64,000 nt of DNA from Acholeplasmatales bacterium (lineage in GTDB: Bacteria; Bacillota_I; Bacilli_A; Acholeplasmatales; JAEDCM01): the NCBI GenBank assembly GCA_017961685.1, contig JAGCWW010000082.1:62001-126000 (forward strand), given 5' to 3'. This document shows positions 33,764-43,499 of this stretch, piece after piece. Under the pieces are notes generated by a model, which was not told the DNA's origin, searched no databases, and worked only from the letters and a program-made list of their open reading frames with translations. Each line of letters opens with the position of its first letter. Within the stretch, counting starts at the first letter, position 1. A program made the translations under genes and the position numbers.

Positions 33764-33888
33764 ACAAAAAAACCTCCCTATTATTTAAAATAGAGAGGTA
33801 ACACTCTTCCTGTAGCCTGATGTGCGCTAGCATATTTTACATGCTCCTAGGCACTACGCTAAGCATGGGCCAAAAGACCATTTTGTCA
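33764..33888 (-). ncRNA. Candidate structured small RNA of about 120 nt
   Basis: It is bounded by a promoter (33895-33923) and a strong terminator, CCTCTCTATT/AATAGGGAGG then seven T on the minus strand (33766-33797). Between them, GTAG-CCT pairs with AGG-CTAC, enclosing a hairpin AGCAT/ATGCT, and GGTC-TTTT-GGCC forms a 5' hairpin. It contains no credible reading frame. I could not match it to 6S, SRP, tmRNA or a riboswitch class. The ends are inferred. Confidence 0.5.
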
Positions 33889-33894
33889 TGACAA

Positions 33895-33923
33895 TTTATA
33901 CTATGAATGTTTGTGTGGAACAA
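33895..33923 (-). promoter_or_regulatory. Promoter of the candidate RNA at 33.8 kb
   Basis: On the minus strand TTGTTC (33918-33923), a 17 bp spacer and TATAAA (33895-33900). A perfect 12 bp palindrome TTGTCATGACAA (33883-33894) covers the expected start site. Confidence 0.5.
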
Positions 33924-34058
33924 AAACTTCAAAAAGTACACTTTTTAGTCGCACAAATCTTTTTTGACACTTTTAATCGAAACTCTAGTTTTGGCTTTAT
34001 TACGCTATTATTAAGGTGTTTTATTTAAGGTAATTTTGCTAGTAAGGATTCCTTTTGA
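33908..34058. repeat. Degenerate ~150 bp repeat, copy B
   Basis: This is a direct copy of the repeat at 31908-32062, about 2.0 kb away, with the ATPase gene between. The rest of the 33433-34144 gap holds the candidate small RNA and no gene. Confidence 0.7.
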
Positions 34059-34146
34059 GTCGTATTCGTCTACCAGTTCCGACAACAAGGCATTTTATTT
34101 ACCTTTTTAATTTTTACATAGAATTAATTTAAAATCAATTTAAGAT

Positions 34147-34176
34147 GAAAGAAAAAGAGTGTTTTTACAAACACTC
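34147..34176 (-). terminator. Terminator of the TMEM175-like gene
   Basis: GAGTGTTT and AAACACTC form the stem; on the minus strand TTTTTCTTTC follows. It overlaps the end of the coding region. Confidence 0.85.
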
Positions 34177-34812
34177 CTCATCCATACTTATTTGTTCATC
34201 TGCATGCATATCTGAATCTATTTTTTTTGCTATTCTCTTTTGTACTATACGTGTTGCTAATGAGTTAAACTCAAAGGCAACAAATACAGCTATAATAACT
34301 AGTGGTGGCCAGAATAAAGCTGCTAATAAAGTTCCTAGTAATTTAATAAAGATATCTAAGCTCATAATGGCTCTACTAGGCATTATTTTGCTTGCTTTAC
34401 CACTACCTAAAGTTTCTTCATTACACTTCTCACAAGTTATCTGTATTGCAAGTAATGATAGAGAAATTACAATAGCCAATACACCATATAAAATCGCAAA
34501 GTATCTATTATCAAATCCACCGCCCATAATCAGTAATGTTGCATATGGAATAAATGATGATGTGAATAAGAATAACATACAAGCCCATATAACTGCATTA
34601 TCTATTTTAGTTATTTGATGCCATAAGAAATGAATTTGTATCCACATACTAATCATCATAAAGAATGTGATTATATAAGTTACTATAGAATCTCTTACAG
34701 CCCATAGTGCTGACCAGGTAGGTTCATCTGGTGTTTTAATATTAATAATACAAATTGTAATAGTTATAGCATAAACTGCATCAATAAAAGCTCCTAACTT
34801 ATCCTTGCCCAT
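34165..34812 (-). CDS. TMEM175-like (DUF1211) integral membrane channel protein
   Basis: The 215-residue protein begins with the family pattern KLGAFIDAVYAITITICIINIKTP, a variant of the RxxxFSDGVFAI helix that lines the pore of TMEM175 potassium channels. About five to six membrane helices follow. The FSD core is changed to FID here, so ion selectivity may differ. The ATG at 34812 follows AGGAGGTGG; the upstream in-frame start lacks a site. It is a single gene between the repeat region and dnaJ. The extra C-terminal tail is acidic. Confidence 0.8.
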   Translation of the reverse strand: MGKDKLGAFIDAVYAITITICIINIKTPDEPTWSALWAVRDSIVTYIITFFMMISMWIQIHFLWHQITKIDNAVIWACMLFLFTSSFIPYATLLIMGGGFDNRYFAILYGVLAIVISLSLLAIQITCEKCNEETLGSGKASKIMPSRAIMSLDIFIKLLGTLLAALFWPPLVIIAVFVAFEFNSLATRIVQKRIAKKIDSDMHADEQISMDEECL

Positions 34813-34878
34813 TAAGCCACCTCCTATTAACATACCATTCTATACTTTTATTTTAGCATTATTTTAAATATAATAAAA

Positions 34879-34908
34879 CAAAAAAGTAGAGTTTTGTCTC
34901 TACTTTTT
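34879..34908 (-). terminator. Terminator of the hrcA-grpE-dnaK-dnaJ operon
   Basis: AAAAAGTAGAG pairs with CTCTACTTTTT around a 6 nt loop; the minus strand continues in T. Confidence 0.9.
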
Positions 34909-36009
34909 AAATAATGATTTAAATTTCTCCCAAGGACTCTTCTTTTCCTTAGTATCGATATTTTGAAGACTTTCAAAAATCTTCTTTTCTTCAGGTGAAA
35001 TATTAGTTGGTGTAACTAAGTTAACGATAACTATTTGATCACCTTTACGTTTACTACGTACATTTTGTACGCCTTTATCTCTTAAGCGGAATTTAGTTCC
35101 ACTTTGTGTTCCTTGAGGTATCTTTAAGGAAACATCACCATAAATTGTTGGTATAGCTAAATTTGTTCCTAAAACGGCATCTGAGAAAGAAATTGGTACT
35201 TCAAGAATTATAGTATCACCATCACGTTTAAATACTTTGTGAGGTTTAACTCTAAATCTGATGTATAAATCTCCTGGTTCTCCACCAAGTTCACCTGGTC
35301 CACCCTTACCTTCAATACGAAGTTGTAAACCTGTATCTACACCTGCTGGAATAGATACTTCGATATTCTTATTCTTAGTAACTGAACCTTTTCCATTACA
35401 CTTTTCACATTTTTTCTTAATTTCTTGTCCTCTACCACCACATTTTGGACAAACGCTTCTACTTCTAGTCATACCAAAGATTGTTCTTTGTTCAACAGTA
35501 ACATAACCGCTACCTTGACATCTAGAACATGTTTGGATATCACTCTTTGAATAAGCACCTGTTCCTCCACATGCAGTACATTGTTCAGAAACATCAACAT
35601 TTATTGTCTTTTTACATCCAAGCACCGCTTCTTCAAATTGTAGGTCCATTAAACGTTCAATATCTTCACCACGTCTTACGCCGCCTCTTGAACGTTGCTG
35701 ACCTCCTCCACCGAAGAAGTTCGCAAATATATCGCCTAAATCTTCAAATCCACCAAATCCTTGACCAGCTCCACCAAAGTTAGCTTGTGGACCATCAAAT
35801 CCATATTGGTCATACATTTGACGCTTTTGTGGATCTGATAGGTTTTCATAAGCTTCATTAACTTCTTTGAATTTTTCTTCGGCATCTGGTTCCTTACAAA
35901 TATCTGGGTGATATTTTTTTGCTAAAGATCTATAGGCCTTTTTTATTTCCTCATCAGTTGCATTCTTACTTACTCCAAGGACCTCATAATAATCTCTTTT
36001 ATTAGCCAT
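34900..36009 (-). CDS. dnaJ: Chaperone DnaJ
   Basis: DnaJ delivers unfolded clients to DnaK and stimulates its ATPase. The 369-residue protein has a J domain with HPD (KKYHPDICK), a Gly/Phe-rich region (~75-110), four zinc motifs ([32 protein letters not shown]) and a C-terminal substrate domain. It is the last gene of the heat-shock operon, 37 bp after dnaK. Confidence 0.97.
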   Translation of the reverse strand: MANKRDYYEVLGVSKNATDEEIKKAYRSLAKKYHPDICKEPDAEEKFKEVNEAYENLSDPQKRQMYDQYGFDGPQANFGGAGQGFGGFEDLGDIFANFFGGGGQQRSRGGVRRGEDIERLMDLQFEEAVLGCKKTINVDVSEQCTACGGTGAYSKSDIQTCSRCQGSGYVTVEQRTIFGMTRSRSVCPKCGGRGQEIKKKCEKCNGKGSVTKNKNIEVSIPAGVDTGLQLRIEGKGGPGELGGEPGDLYIRFRVKPHKVFKRDGDTIILEVPISFSDAVLGTNLAIPTIYGDVSLKIPQGTQSGTKFRLRDKGVQNVRSKRKGDQIVIVNLVTPTNISPEEKKIFESLQNIDTKEKKSPWEKFKSLFKK

Positions 36010-36046
36010 TAACTACACCACCTTATGGAACTATTAATTACTTCTA

Positions 36047-37873
<1,827 letters not shown>

Positions 37874-37881
37874 TCACTCCT

Positions 37882-38451
37882 TTATTTATTTACTTTAACC
37901 ATTGCTGGTTTTATTACCCTTTCCTTATATTTGTATCCTTTTTGTACAACTTCTGTGATAGTATTAGATTCAACACCTTCAATTTCTGTTGTTTCAATTG
38001 CATGATGCAAATTAGGATCAAAGGCATCTCCTTTATTAGCCTTAATTTCTTCTAATCCATCTTGAACTAATCTATCAAATAATTGATTATTAATCATCTT
38101 AAAACCAATTAAGAAGTTCTTTAACATAGGATCTTCAGTTTCCATATTTACACATTTATCTAAATTAGTAAGTATCGAAACTAAATCTGTAACTAAGTCA
38201 CAGCTTGCATACTTTCTTTCTTTAATACGTTCTTCATTAGTTCTACGCTTAAAGTTTTCAAGTTCAGCTGCATTTCTTAGCAATTTATCTTTTAACTCCG
38301 CATTTTGAATTTCTAAAGCATCTATTTTTTCTTTTAGTTTATTTTTCTTTTCTTTCTTTTCAACTTTAGATTCTTCTTTTGCTTCATCATTTACGATTTC
38401 TTCTTTAACTTCTTCATTTACTTCTTCAGTAATATTATCCTTTTCTTCCAC
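37882..38451 (-). CDS. grpE: Nucleotide exchange factor GrpE
   Basis: The 189-residue protein has a long acidic, Lys/Glu-rich coiled coil (residues 1-80), then NFKRRTNEERIKERKYA and a beta-rich head with FDPNLHHAIETTE and VVQKGYKYKERVIKPAMVKV. It releases ADP from DnaK. It lies 8 bp after hrcA. Confidence 0.96.
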   Translation of the reverse strand: MEEKDNITEEVNEEVKEEIVNDEAKEESKVEKKEKKNKLKEKIDALEIQNAELKDKLLRNAAELENFKRRTNEERIKERKYASCDLVTDLVSILTNLDKCVNMETEDPMLKNFLIGFKMINNQLFDRLVQDGLEEIKANKGDAFDPNLHHAIETTEIEGVESNTITEVVQKGYKYKERVIKPAMVKVNK

Positions 38452-38459
38452 TTTCTCAC

Positions 38460-39473
38460 CTACTTCTTGTATAACTTCGTCATATTACCTGCTATATATT
38501 CAACAAGTGGAATAACCTTTTTATATTCCATACGAGTTGGACCTATAACCGCAATAGTTCCTACTTTTTCATCATCGATACGATATGGAACGGAAATGAT
38601 TGTACAGTCATCCATAGCTAAAATCTTATTTTCGCTACCGATTCTAACTGTTAGACCATTAGTATTACCAATTAATCTCATTACCTCGCCCTCTTCGAAG
38701 GCTTCCATAAACTTCTTTAATTTATTGACATCATTAAATTCAGGTTGACCAAATACATTTGACATTCCTGATAAATAATAATTATCTTTATAGAACTTAG
38801 AGAAAGCATTAACGAAAGTATTAAGAAGTTGATCATGATATTCCATTAAATCTTTTACCTGAAGTCTTGCGAATTCATCACTTAAGATTTGTTCAACATC
38901 AGTTATAGGCTTATTTCTTAAAACTTCATCTAATACTTTAACAACATTTTTTAAATCATCAGCTTTTAATCCGTTAGGGATTTTAATCATTTGATTTGAA
39001 ACATGTCCTTGATTAGTTACAATTAAAATTACAGCCTCTTTTTCATTTACCGGAATAAAATCCATTTTCTTAACTAATTCGCCTCTATAATCAGCACCAA
39101 GTGCCATAGAAGTATAGTTAGTTAATTTACTTAATAAATTCATAGCTTCTTTTATAGCTTCTTCCTTCATCATTGTATGTTGTTGGAAGATTTGGTCAAT
39201 TAGTGGGAAGTCAGATACAACTTCACTATCACGAGTTACTAGATTTTCAACATAATATTTATATCCATTTGATGTTGGAACTCTACCACTTGATGTGTGA
39301 GGTTTTTCGATTAATCCTAATTGCTCAAGAGTTGCCATTTCGGCACGCAGTGTAGCACTTGAGAAATTAAGATAAGGTTTAGCCATCAAATCAAATGATG
39401 CAACAGGTTCTGCTGTATTGACATACTCTTCAACTATTGCCTTAAGTATTAACTTTTGTCTATTTGAAAGCAT
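38460..39473 (-). CDS. hrcA: Heat-inducible repressor HrcA
   Basis: HrcA binds CIRCE and represses chaperone genes. The 337-residue protein has an N-terminal winged helix (VEEYVNTAEPVAS, FSSATLRAEMATLEQLGLIEKPHTSSGRVP in pieces) and a C-terminal dimerisation domain. It is the first gene of its own regulated operon. The start has GAGGTGATTAT upstream. Confidence 0.96.
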   Translation of the reverse strand: MLSNRQKLILKAIVEEYVNTAEPVASFDLMAKPYLNFSSATLRAEMATLEQLGLIEKPHTSSGRVPTSNGYKYYVENLVTRDSEVVSDFPLIDQIFQQHTMMKEEAIKEAMNLLSKLTNYTSMALGADYRGELVKKMDFIPVNEKEAVILIVTNQGHVSNQMIKIPNGLKADDLKNVVKVLDEVLRNKPITDVEQILSDEFARLQVKDLMEYHDQLLNTFVNAFSKFYKDNYYLSGMSNVFGQPEFNDVNKLKKFMEAFEEGEVMRLIGNTNGLTVRIGSENKILAMDDCTIISVPYRIDDEKVGTIAVIGPTRMEYKKVIPLVEYIAGNMTKLYKK

Positions 39474-39518
39474 ATAATCACCTCGTTAGCACTCGCTATT
39501 TCCTTTTGCCAAAATCAT

Positions 39519-39547
39519 TATATAATAGAATTTTAGCACTGTCAAGT
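39519..39547 (-). promoter_or_regulatory. Heat-shock operon promoter
   Basis: On the minus strand a perfect TTGACA (39542-39547), a 17 bp spacer and TATAAT (39519-39524). The CIRCE-like site covers the -35. Confidence 0.9.
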
Positions 39548-39561
39548 AGTTATTGCTAATT
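39535..39561. promoter_or_regulatory. Degenerate CIRCE operator
   Basis: TTAGCACTG-N9-TATTGCTAA matches the CIRCE layout TTAGCACTC-N9-GAGTGCTAA in length and outer bases, with three changes in the inner part of the arms. It overlaps the -35 of the hrcA promoter. A separate consensus half (GAGTGCTAA on the minus strand) sits just before the hrcA ribosome site. Confidence 0.8.
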
Positions 39562-39652
39562 TTTTTTGAAAAAAACATTTAATAATGATTAAATACTAAT
39601 ATATTATATAAATATAATAAAATTTATGTTATGATAAAATTAGGTGATAGAT

Positions 39653-40213
39653 ATGAATTATCCAAATAAGAAACAAACATCAAACACTTTGCAAAAAATA
39701 AATACTAATAGTAAAAGAGGAATGTCTCTTGAAGAGGATATAAACCTAACAAATGAGTATTATCTAGCTCATGATATTGCGGTAATACATAAAAAACCTA
39801 CTCCTATTCAGGTTGTTGATGTATCATATCCTTCACGTGATAAATGTATGATCACAAAAGCTTTTTATAAAATACCTTCTACTACTGACTATAATGGTAT
39901 TTATAAGGGTAAGTATATTGACTTTGAAGCAAAAGAAACAATTTCTAAAACTTCTTTTCCTTTAAGAAACATACATGATCATCAAATAGAACATTTAAAA
40001 AATATCGTTAAACATGGTGGTATAGGATTCTTAATCATTTCTTTTAAAGAATATGGAGAGTGTTTCTTAGTTATGTTAGACTTTGTATTAAAATATATAG
40101 AAGGGCCAACAAAGTCTATTCCATATAAAGATTTAAAGGAAAATTGTCCTATCATAAAATACAATTATATCCCTAGATTAGACTATTTATCGGTCCTAGA
40201 TGGTTTACTATAG
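39653..40213 (+). CDS. recU: Holliday junction resolvase RecU
   Basis: RecU cleaves Holliday junctions in Gram-positive bacteria. The 186-residue protein has family motifs RGMSLEEDINLTNEYYL, AVIHKKPTPIQVV, the catalytic PSTTDYNGIYKGKYIDFEAKET (in pieces) and NIHDHQIEHL. The ATG at 39653 follows TAGGTGATAGAT. No pbp gene follows, unlike the common recU-pbpA arrangement. Confidence 0.95.
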   Translation: MNYPNKKQTSNTLQKINTNSKRGMSLEEDINLTNEYYLAHDIAVIHKKPTPIQVVDVSYPSRDKCMITKAFYKIPSTTDYNGIYKGKYIDFEAKETISKTSFPLRNIHDHQIEHLKNIVKHGGIGFLIISFKEYGECFLVMLDFVLKYIEGPTKSIPYKDLKENCPIIKYNYIPRLDYLSVLDGLL

Positions 40214-40233
40214 GTAAATTTTTTAAAAAACAC

Positions 40234-40262
40234 TTGACAAATTTAAAATAAAGGTGTAATAT
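40234..40262 (+). promoter_or_regulatory. Promoter of the azoreductase leader
   Basis: A perfect TTGACA (40234-40239), a 17 bp spacer and TAATAT (40257-40262). Confidence 0.85.
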
Positions 40263-40268
40263 AAGTGT

Positions 40269-40356
40269 ACAAAGGAAGATCGCCAGTCTTCCTCGGTATA
40301 GAAGTCTTCAGTAATGGCTCTAAAAGCGACCTGCTCGAGCATTGAAGGCTTTTTTA
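40269..40356 (+). ncRNA. Structured leader RNA with terminator upstream of the azoreductase gene
   Basis: The ~88 nt leader has a first hairpin GGAAGA/TCTTCC (40274-40292). A long terminator hairpin follows, AGTCTTCA-AATG-CTC with GAG-CATT-GAAGGCT (40303-40350), then six T. The first arm GAAGA could instead pair with TCTTC in the terminator's 5' arm, giving an antiterminator. This is the layout of a transcriptional riboswitch or attenuator. I cannot name the class. Confidence 0.65.
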
Positions 40357-40376
40357 CTTTGTATGGAGGGTAATTT

Positions 40377-40952
40377 ATGGAAAAAATATTGTTTATCAAT
40401 TCTTGTTACAATGAAGAAAAATCAAGAACAATCTATTTAGCTAATAAGCTTTTTGAAAAATTTGATATTGATAGTAAATTTGATTTTGAAGAAATTAAAT
40501 TAAAGGATTTACATCTTCTTCCACTATCAGAAGAAAAATTAAAGGTTAGATTTGATCTAGCTAATAAAAAGTTATTTGATATGGAAATGTTAACATACTC
40601 TAAAAAAATATTAAGTGCTGATGTAGTAGTTATTGCTGCACCATTTTATGATTTCTCATATCCTAGTATTTTAAAGTTATTTATTGAAAATGTAAGTATG
40701 CCAAATCTAATGTATACTTATACAAAAGATGGTTTTGAAGGATTTGCTAGAGGTAGAAAATTCATTTATATTACTACACGTGGTTCTGAACTACCAGATA
40801 GTGAAGATTTTGGATATTTAAACTTAGATAGAATGTTTAAGCTATTTGGATTTAAGGAATCTCAACTTATTAGTTTTGGTGGAACTGATTTTTATGAAGA
40901 TCCAAAAAATAAGATTGATGAATTAGTTAAAACAATTAAGAATCCATTTTAA
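40377..40952 (+). CDS. FMN-dependent NADH-azoreductase / flavodoxin-fold NAD(P)H oxidoreductase
   Basis: The 191-residue protein has the flavodoxin-like fold of the AzoR/NQO family: ILFINSCYN at the start, DVVVIAAPFYDFSYPSILKLFIE (in pieces; the APFYDF flavin loop), FIYITTRGSE and a late GFKES-FGG motif. It would reduce quinones or azo compounds with NAD(P)H. TGGAGGGTAATTT precedes the start. The structured leader upstream suggests ligand-dependent control. Confidence 0.85.
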   Translation: MEKILFINSCYNEEKSRTIYLANKLFEKFDIDSKFDFEEIKLKDLHLLPLSEEKLKVRFDLANKKLFDMEMLTYSKKILSADVVVIAAPFYDFSYPSILKLFIENVSMPNLMYTYTKDGFEGFARGRKFIYITTRGSELPDSEDFGYLNLDRMFKLFGFKESQLISFGGTDFYEDPKNKIDELVKTIKNPF

Positions 40953-40963
40953 TTAATAAATAT

Positions 40964-40992
40964 TTGCATAAACTCAAATTATATGTTATAAT
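40964..40992 (+). promoter_or_regulatory. Promoter of the convergent antisense RNA
   Basis: TTGCAT (40964-40969), a 17 bp spacer, TATAAT (40987-40992) with extended TGn. Confidence 0.8.
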
Positions 40993-40998
40993 CACTAT

Positions 40999-41102
40999 GT
41001 CGATGAATTGACTTAGGAAAAAAAATGAAAGGGATAGGTTGCCGCCTATCCCTTTCGCATTTGGTCACGATGAACTTTCTTAGGAAATACCTAGGATTTT
41101 TC
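40999..41102 (+). ncRNA. Candidate RNA antitoxin (antisense to the 3' end of the toxin-like mRNA)
   Basis: A ~104 nt transcript is predicted from the 40964-40992 promoter to a terminator CTTAGG/CCTAGG followed by ATTTTT (41079-41101). Its last ~80 nt are complementary to the 3' part of the minus-strand toxin-like mRNA. It contains a very stable hairpin AAAGGGATAGG/CCTATCCCTTT around TTGCCG. Both the RNA and its role are inferred from promoter, terminator and overlap. Confidence 0.6.
41018..41056 (-). terminator. Terminator of the toxin-like mRNA
   Basis: On the minus strand GAAAGGGATAGG pairs with CCTATCCCTTTC around CGGCAA, followed by ATTTTTTTT. It is the same DNA as the main hairpin of the antisense RNA. 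Confidence 0.85.
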
Positions 41103-41127
41103 ACATATTACTATTTAAAACGGAATG

Positions 41128-41196
41128 CTAGCGATTATCGTTGTTTCCCTTATCTATAATCACAAGAATTATAGCTAAGATAATTAAATATTCCAT
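41128..41196 (-). CDS. 22-residue membrane peptide, candidate type I toxin
   Basis: The ATG at 41194-41196 has AAGAAAGGAG six bases upstream. The 22-residue product starts MEYLIILAIILVII and ends in a charged tail DKGNNDNR: a single hydrophobic helix with a polar C-terminus, as in many type I toxins. It is transcribed from a near-perfect promoter, and its mRNA has a long 3' part that overlaps a convergent RNA. I do not recognise the family; toxicity is inferred from architecture. Confidence 0.6.
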   Translation of the reverse strand: MEYLIILAIILVIIDKGNNDNR

Positions 41197-41214
41197 ATGC
41201 TCCTTTCTTAAGTC

Positions 41215-41247
41215 TTATTCATCGTTTCCTTTGAATAATTTTTTCAT
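41215..41247 (-). CDS. 10-residue leader ORF before the membrane peptide
   Basis: AGGAGG lies six bases before ATG; the product MKKLFKGNDE is short, basic then acidic. The stop is 18 bp before the ATG of the 22-residue peptide. It may be a translated leader that couples or limits translation of the peptide, or simply a second product. Confidence 0.45.
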   Translation of the reverse strand: MKKLFKGNDE

Positions 41248-41281
41248 CGTTTTCCTCCTGCACCACTATTGTGGCATTTTT

Positions 41282-41310
41282 ATTATATCATTTTTATTAC
41301 TTTTTGTCAA
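41282..41310 (-). promoter_or_regulatory. Promoter of the toxin-like mRNA
   Basis: On the minus strand a perfect TTGACA (41305-41310), a 17 bp spacer and TATAAT (41282-41287) with extended TGn. The RNA would begin near 41275 with a 5' hairpin CCAC-AATA-GTGG. Confidence 0.9.
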
Positions 41311-41311
41311 A

Positions 41312-41340
41312 CAAAAAACGGCTTAACAAAGCCGTTTTTA
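41312..41340 (-). terminator. Terminator of the arginine operon
   Basis: AAAAACGGCTT and AAGCCGTTTTT form the stem, followed by a T on the minus strand. It lies just before the toxin-like promoter. Confidence 0.85.
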
Positions 41341-41417
41341 ATTTGTCTATTATTTTATAAAATTTGTTTTAAAATGCCGTTTTATTTAGGTATTTTTTTA
41401 TTATTTTATCAAATATA

Positions 41418-42326
41418 CTACTTATTTCCTAATAACTTTACTAATACTGCTTTTTGAGCATGTAATCTGTTTTCTGCTTCTTCAAAGATCTCATCAGCAT
41501 GAGCTTCAAATACTTCAGTTGTGATTTCTTCTTCTCTATGTGCAGGTAGACAATGTAATACTAAACAGTTAGGATTAGTTACTTCCATTAGTTTAGAATT
41601 AACTTGGTATTCTTTGAAAGCTTTCTTTCTTTCTTCAACTTCTGCTTCCATACCCATACTACTCCATACATCTGTATAAATTGCATCAGCGCCTTTAGCA
41701 GCTTCGTAAATATCAGTTGTAAGCATGAAATCAGGATTATCTTTAGCAAATTCTAAAACTTCTTTATCAGGCTCATATCCTTTAGGAGATGCGATAGCTA
41801 CTTTCATACCCATCTTTAATCCACCAACGATTAAAGAGTTAGCCATATTATTACCATCACCAATAAAAGCAAGTTTTAAGCCTTTAAGTTTTCCTTTATA
41901 TTCCTTAATTGTCATTAAGTCAGCTAATACTTGGCATGGATGTGCAAAATCAGTTAAACCGTTAATAATTGGAATTGAACCATATTTGGCTAAGTCTTCA
42001 ACTTCTTTTTGTTCAAAAGTTCTAATCATAATACCATCAAGGTATCTTGATAATACTCTAGCTGTATCTTGAACTGGTTCACCACGTCCAATTTGTAAGT
42101 CTCTAGGTGATAAGAATAGAGCTTGTCCACCTAATTGATACATTCCAGCTTCAAAGGATACTCTTGTTCTTGTTGAAGCCTTTTGGAAAATCATACCTAA
42201 AGTCTTACCTTCAAGGTATTTATGTTTAATACCATTTTTTTGTTCATATTTTAATTGATCAGCAAGGTGAAGAATATCTATGATATCTTCAGTTGTTAAA
42301 TCTAATAATTTTAATAAATGATCCAT
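41418..42326 (-). CDS. argF: Ornithine carbamoyltransferase
   Basis: The enzyme joins ornithine and carbamoyl phosphate to citrulline. The 302-residue protein has the carbamoyl-phosphate motif STRTRVSFE, the HPCQVLAD motif, GDGNNMANS and the ornithine loop HCLPAHREEEI. It is the last gene of the operon, 2 bp after argD. Confidence 0.97.
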   Translation of the reverse strand: MDHLLKLLDLTTEDIIDILHLADQLKYEQKNGIKHKYLEGKTLGMIFQKASTRTRVSFEAGMYQLGGQALFLSPRDLQIGRGEPVQDTARVLSRYLDGIMIRTFEQKEVEDLAKYGSIPIINGLTDFAHPCQVLADLMTIKEYKGKLKGLKLAFIGDGNNMANSLIVGGLKMGMKVAIASPKGYEPDKEVLEFAKDNPDFMLTTDIYEAAKGADAIYTDVWSSMGMEAEVEERKKAFKEYQVNSKLMEVTNPNCLVLHCLPAHREEEITTEVFEAHADEIFEEAENRLHAQKAVLVKLLGNK

Positions 42327-42328
42327 AT

Positions 42329-43495
42329 TTATTCCTCCACTACTTTCTTAAATATTTTTAATCCTTCTTCCATTTCCTCTAGAGTAATGTTTAGAGGTGG
42401 AAGGAATCTAATTTTATCTTTTGCTGTTAATACTACTAAACCATTTTCTAAGCATTTAGCAACAACATCTCTTGCTGGTTTATTAGTTTTAACACCTATC
42501 ATCATACCCATACCGCTAACAGATTCTACATTTTTGATTTCCTTACAGAATTCCATAATGTATTTACCTTTAAGTTGAACTGATTCTAAGAATTCAGGAG
42601 TCATTCTCTCAATTATAGAGATAGCTCCAGCAGTAACTATAGGGTTACCACCAAATGTAGTTGCATGATCTCCAAATCCTAAAACTTTTTCAGTTTTTTC
42701 ATTAAATAATATCGCACCAAGTGGAAGCCCTCCACCAATACCTTTAGCTGTTGTTACGATATCAGGATTAATACCAAATCCTTGATAAGCATATAAGTAA
42801 CCAGTTCTACCATTACCTGTTTGAACTTCATCAATAATTAGTATTAAATCTTTTTCTTTAGCGATTTTTTCTACTTCTTTAACAAATTCCTTATCTAGTG
42901 GTAATACTCCACCTTCACCTTGTACTAATTCCATCATAATAGCACATGTCTTATCAGTAATCTTTGATTTAACATCTTCGATATCATTAGCTTTAGCATA
43001 ATCAAAACCTTCAGTAAAAGGATAGAAATTCTTATGGAATACATCTTGTCCTGTTGCCTTAAGTGTTGTGATTGTTCTACCATGGAATGAATTAACAAGT
43101 GTTATAATTTCACTTCTAAATTCATTATATTTATCATGAGAATATTTTCTAGCTGTTTTAATTGCACCTTCATTAGCTTCAGCTCCAGAATTAGCGAAGA
43201 ATACTTTCTTCATTCCTGTTTTACTGCATAATAGATGAGCTAATTGTGCTTGTGGTAGTGTATAATATAGATTTGACATATGGCTTAATCTAGCGATTTG
43301 TTCAGTTAGTGCTTTATTCCATTCAGGATCACATACACCAAAAGCATTAACGCCTATACCACTTGAAAAATCAATATATTTTTTATCATTGAAATCATAT
43401 AATGTAGAGCCTTTACCGCATTTAAAAGCTACATTAAATCTATTATATGTATTAGCTACATATGTATTATCTAAACTTTTAATTTCATCAAACAT
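42329..43495 (-). CDS. argD: Acetylornithine aminotransferase
   Basis: This class III PLP enzyme converts N-acetylglutamate semialdehyde to N-acetylornithine. The 388 residues include FFANSGAEANEGAIKTAR, SFHGRT, LILIIDEVQTGNGRTG and the Schiff-base Lys in TTAKGIGGGLPLGA. It lies between argB and argF with gaps of 4 and 2 bp. Confidence 0.96.
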   Translation of the reverse strand: MFDEIKSLDNTYVANTYNRFNVAFKCGKGSTLYDFNDKKYIDFSSGIGVNAFGVCDPEWNKALTEQIARLSHMSNLYYTLPQAQLAHLLCSKTGMKKVFFANSGAEANEGAIKTARKYSHDKYNEFRSEIITLVNSFHGRTITTLKATGQDVFHKNFYPFTEGFDYAKANDIEDVKSKITDKTCAIMMELVQGEGGVLPLDKEFVKEVEKIAKEKDLILIIDEVQTGNGRTGYLYAYQGFGINPDIVTTAKGIGGGLPLGAILFNEKTEKVLGFGDHATTFGGNPIVTAGAISIIERMTPEFLESVQLKGKYIMEFCKEIKNVESVSGMGMMIGVKTNKPARDVVAKCLENGLVVLTAKDKIRFLPPLNITLEEMEEGLKIFKKVVEE

Positions 43496-43499
43496 AATC

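Noticed and set aside
33764-33888. Assignment of the 33.8 kb RNA to 6S, SRP or tmRNA
   Set aside because: Size and the expected conserved segments (6S bubble, SRP GGAAG/AGCA loop, tmRNA acceptor) do not match.
41025-41159. A 44-codon plus-strand ORF starting MKGIGCRLSL in the antisense RNA
   Set aside because: The predicted terminator at 41079-41101 lies inside it and the ribosome site is weak, so the RNA is more likely non-coding. It stays a possible alternative.
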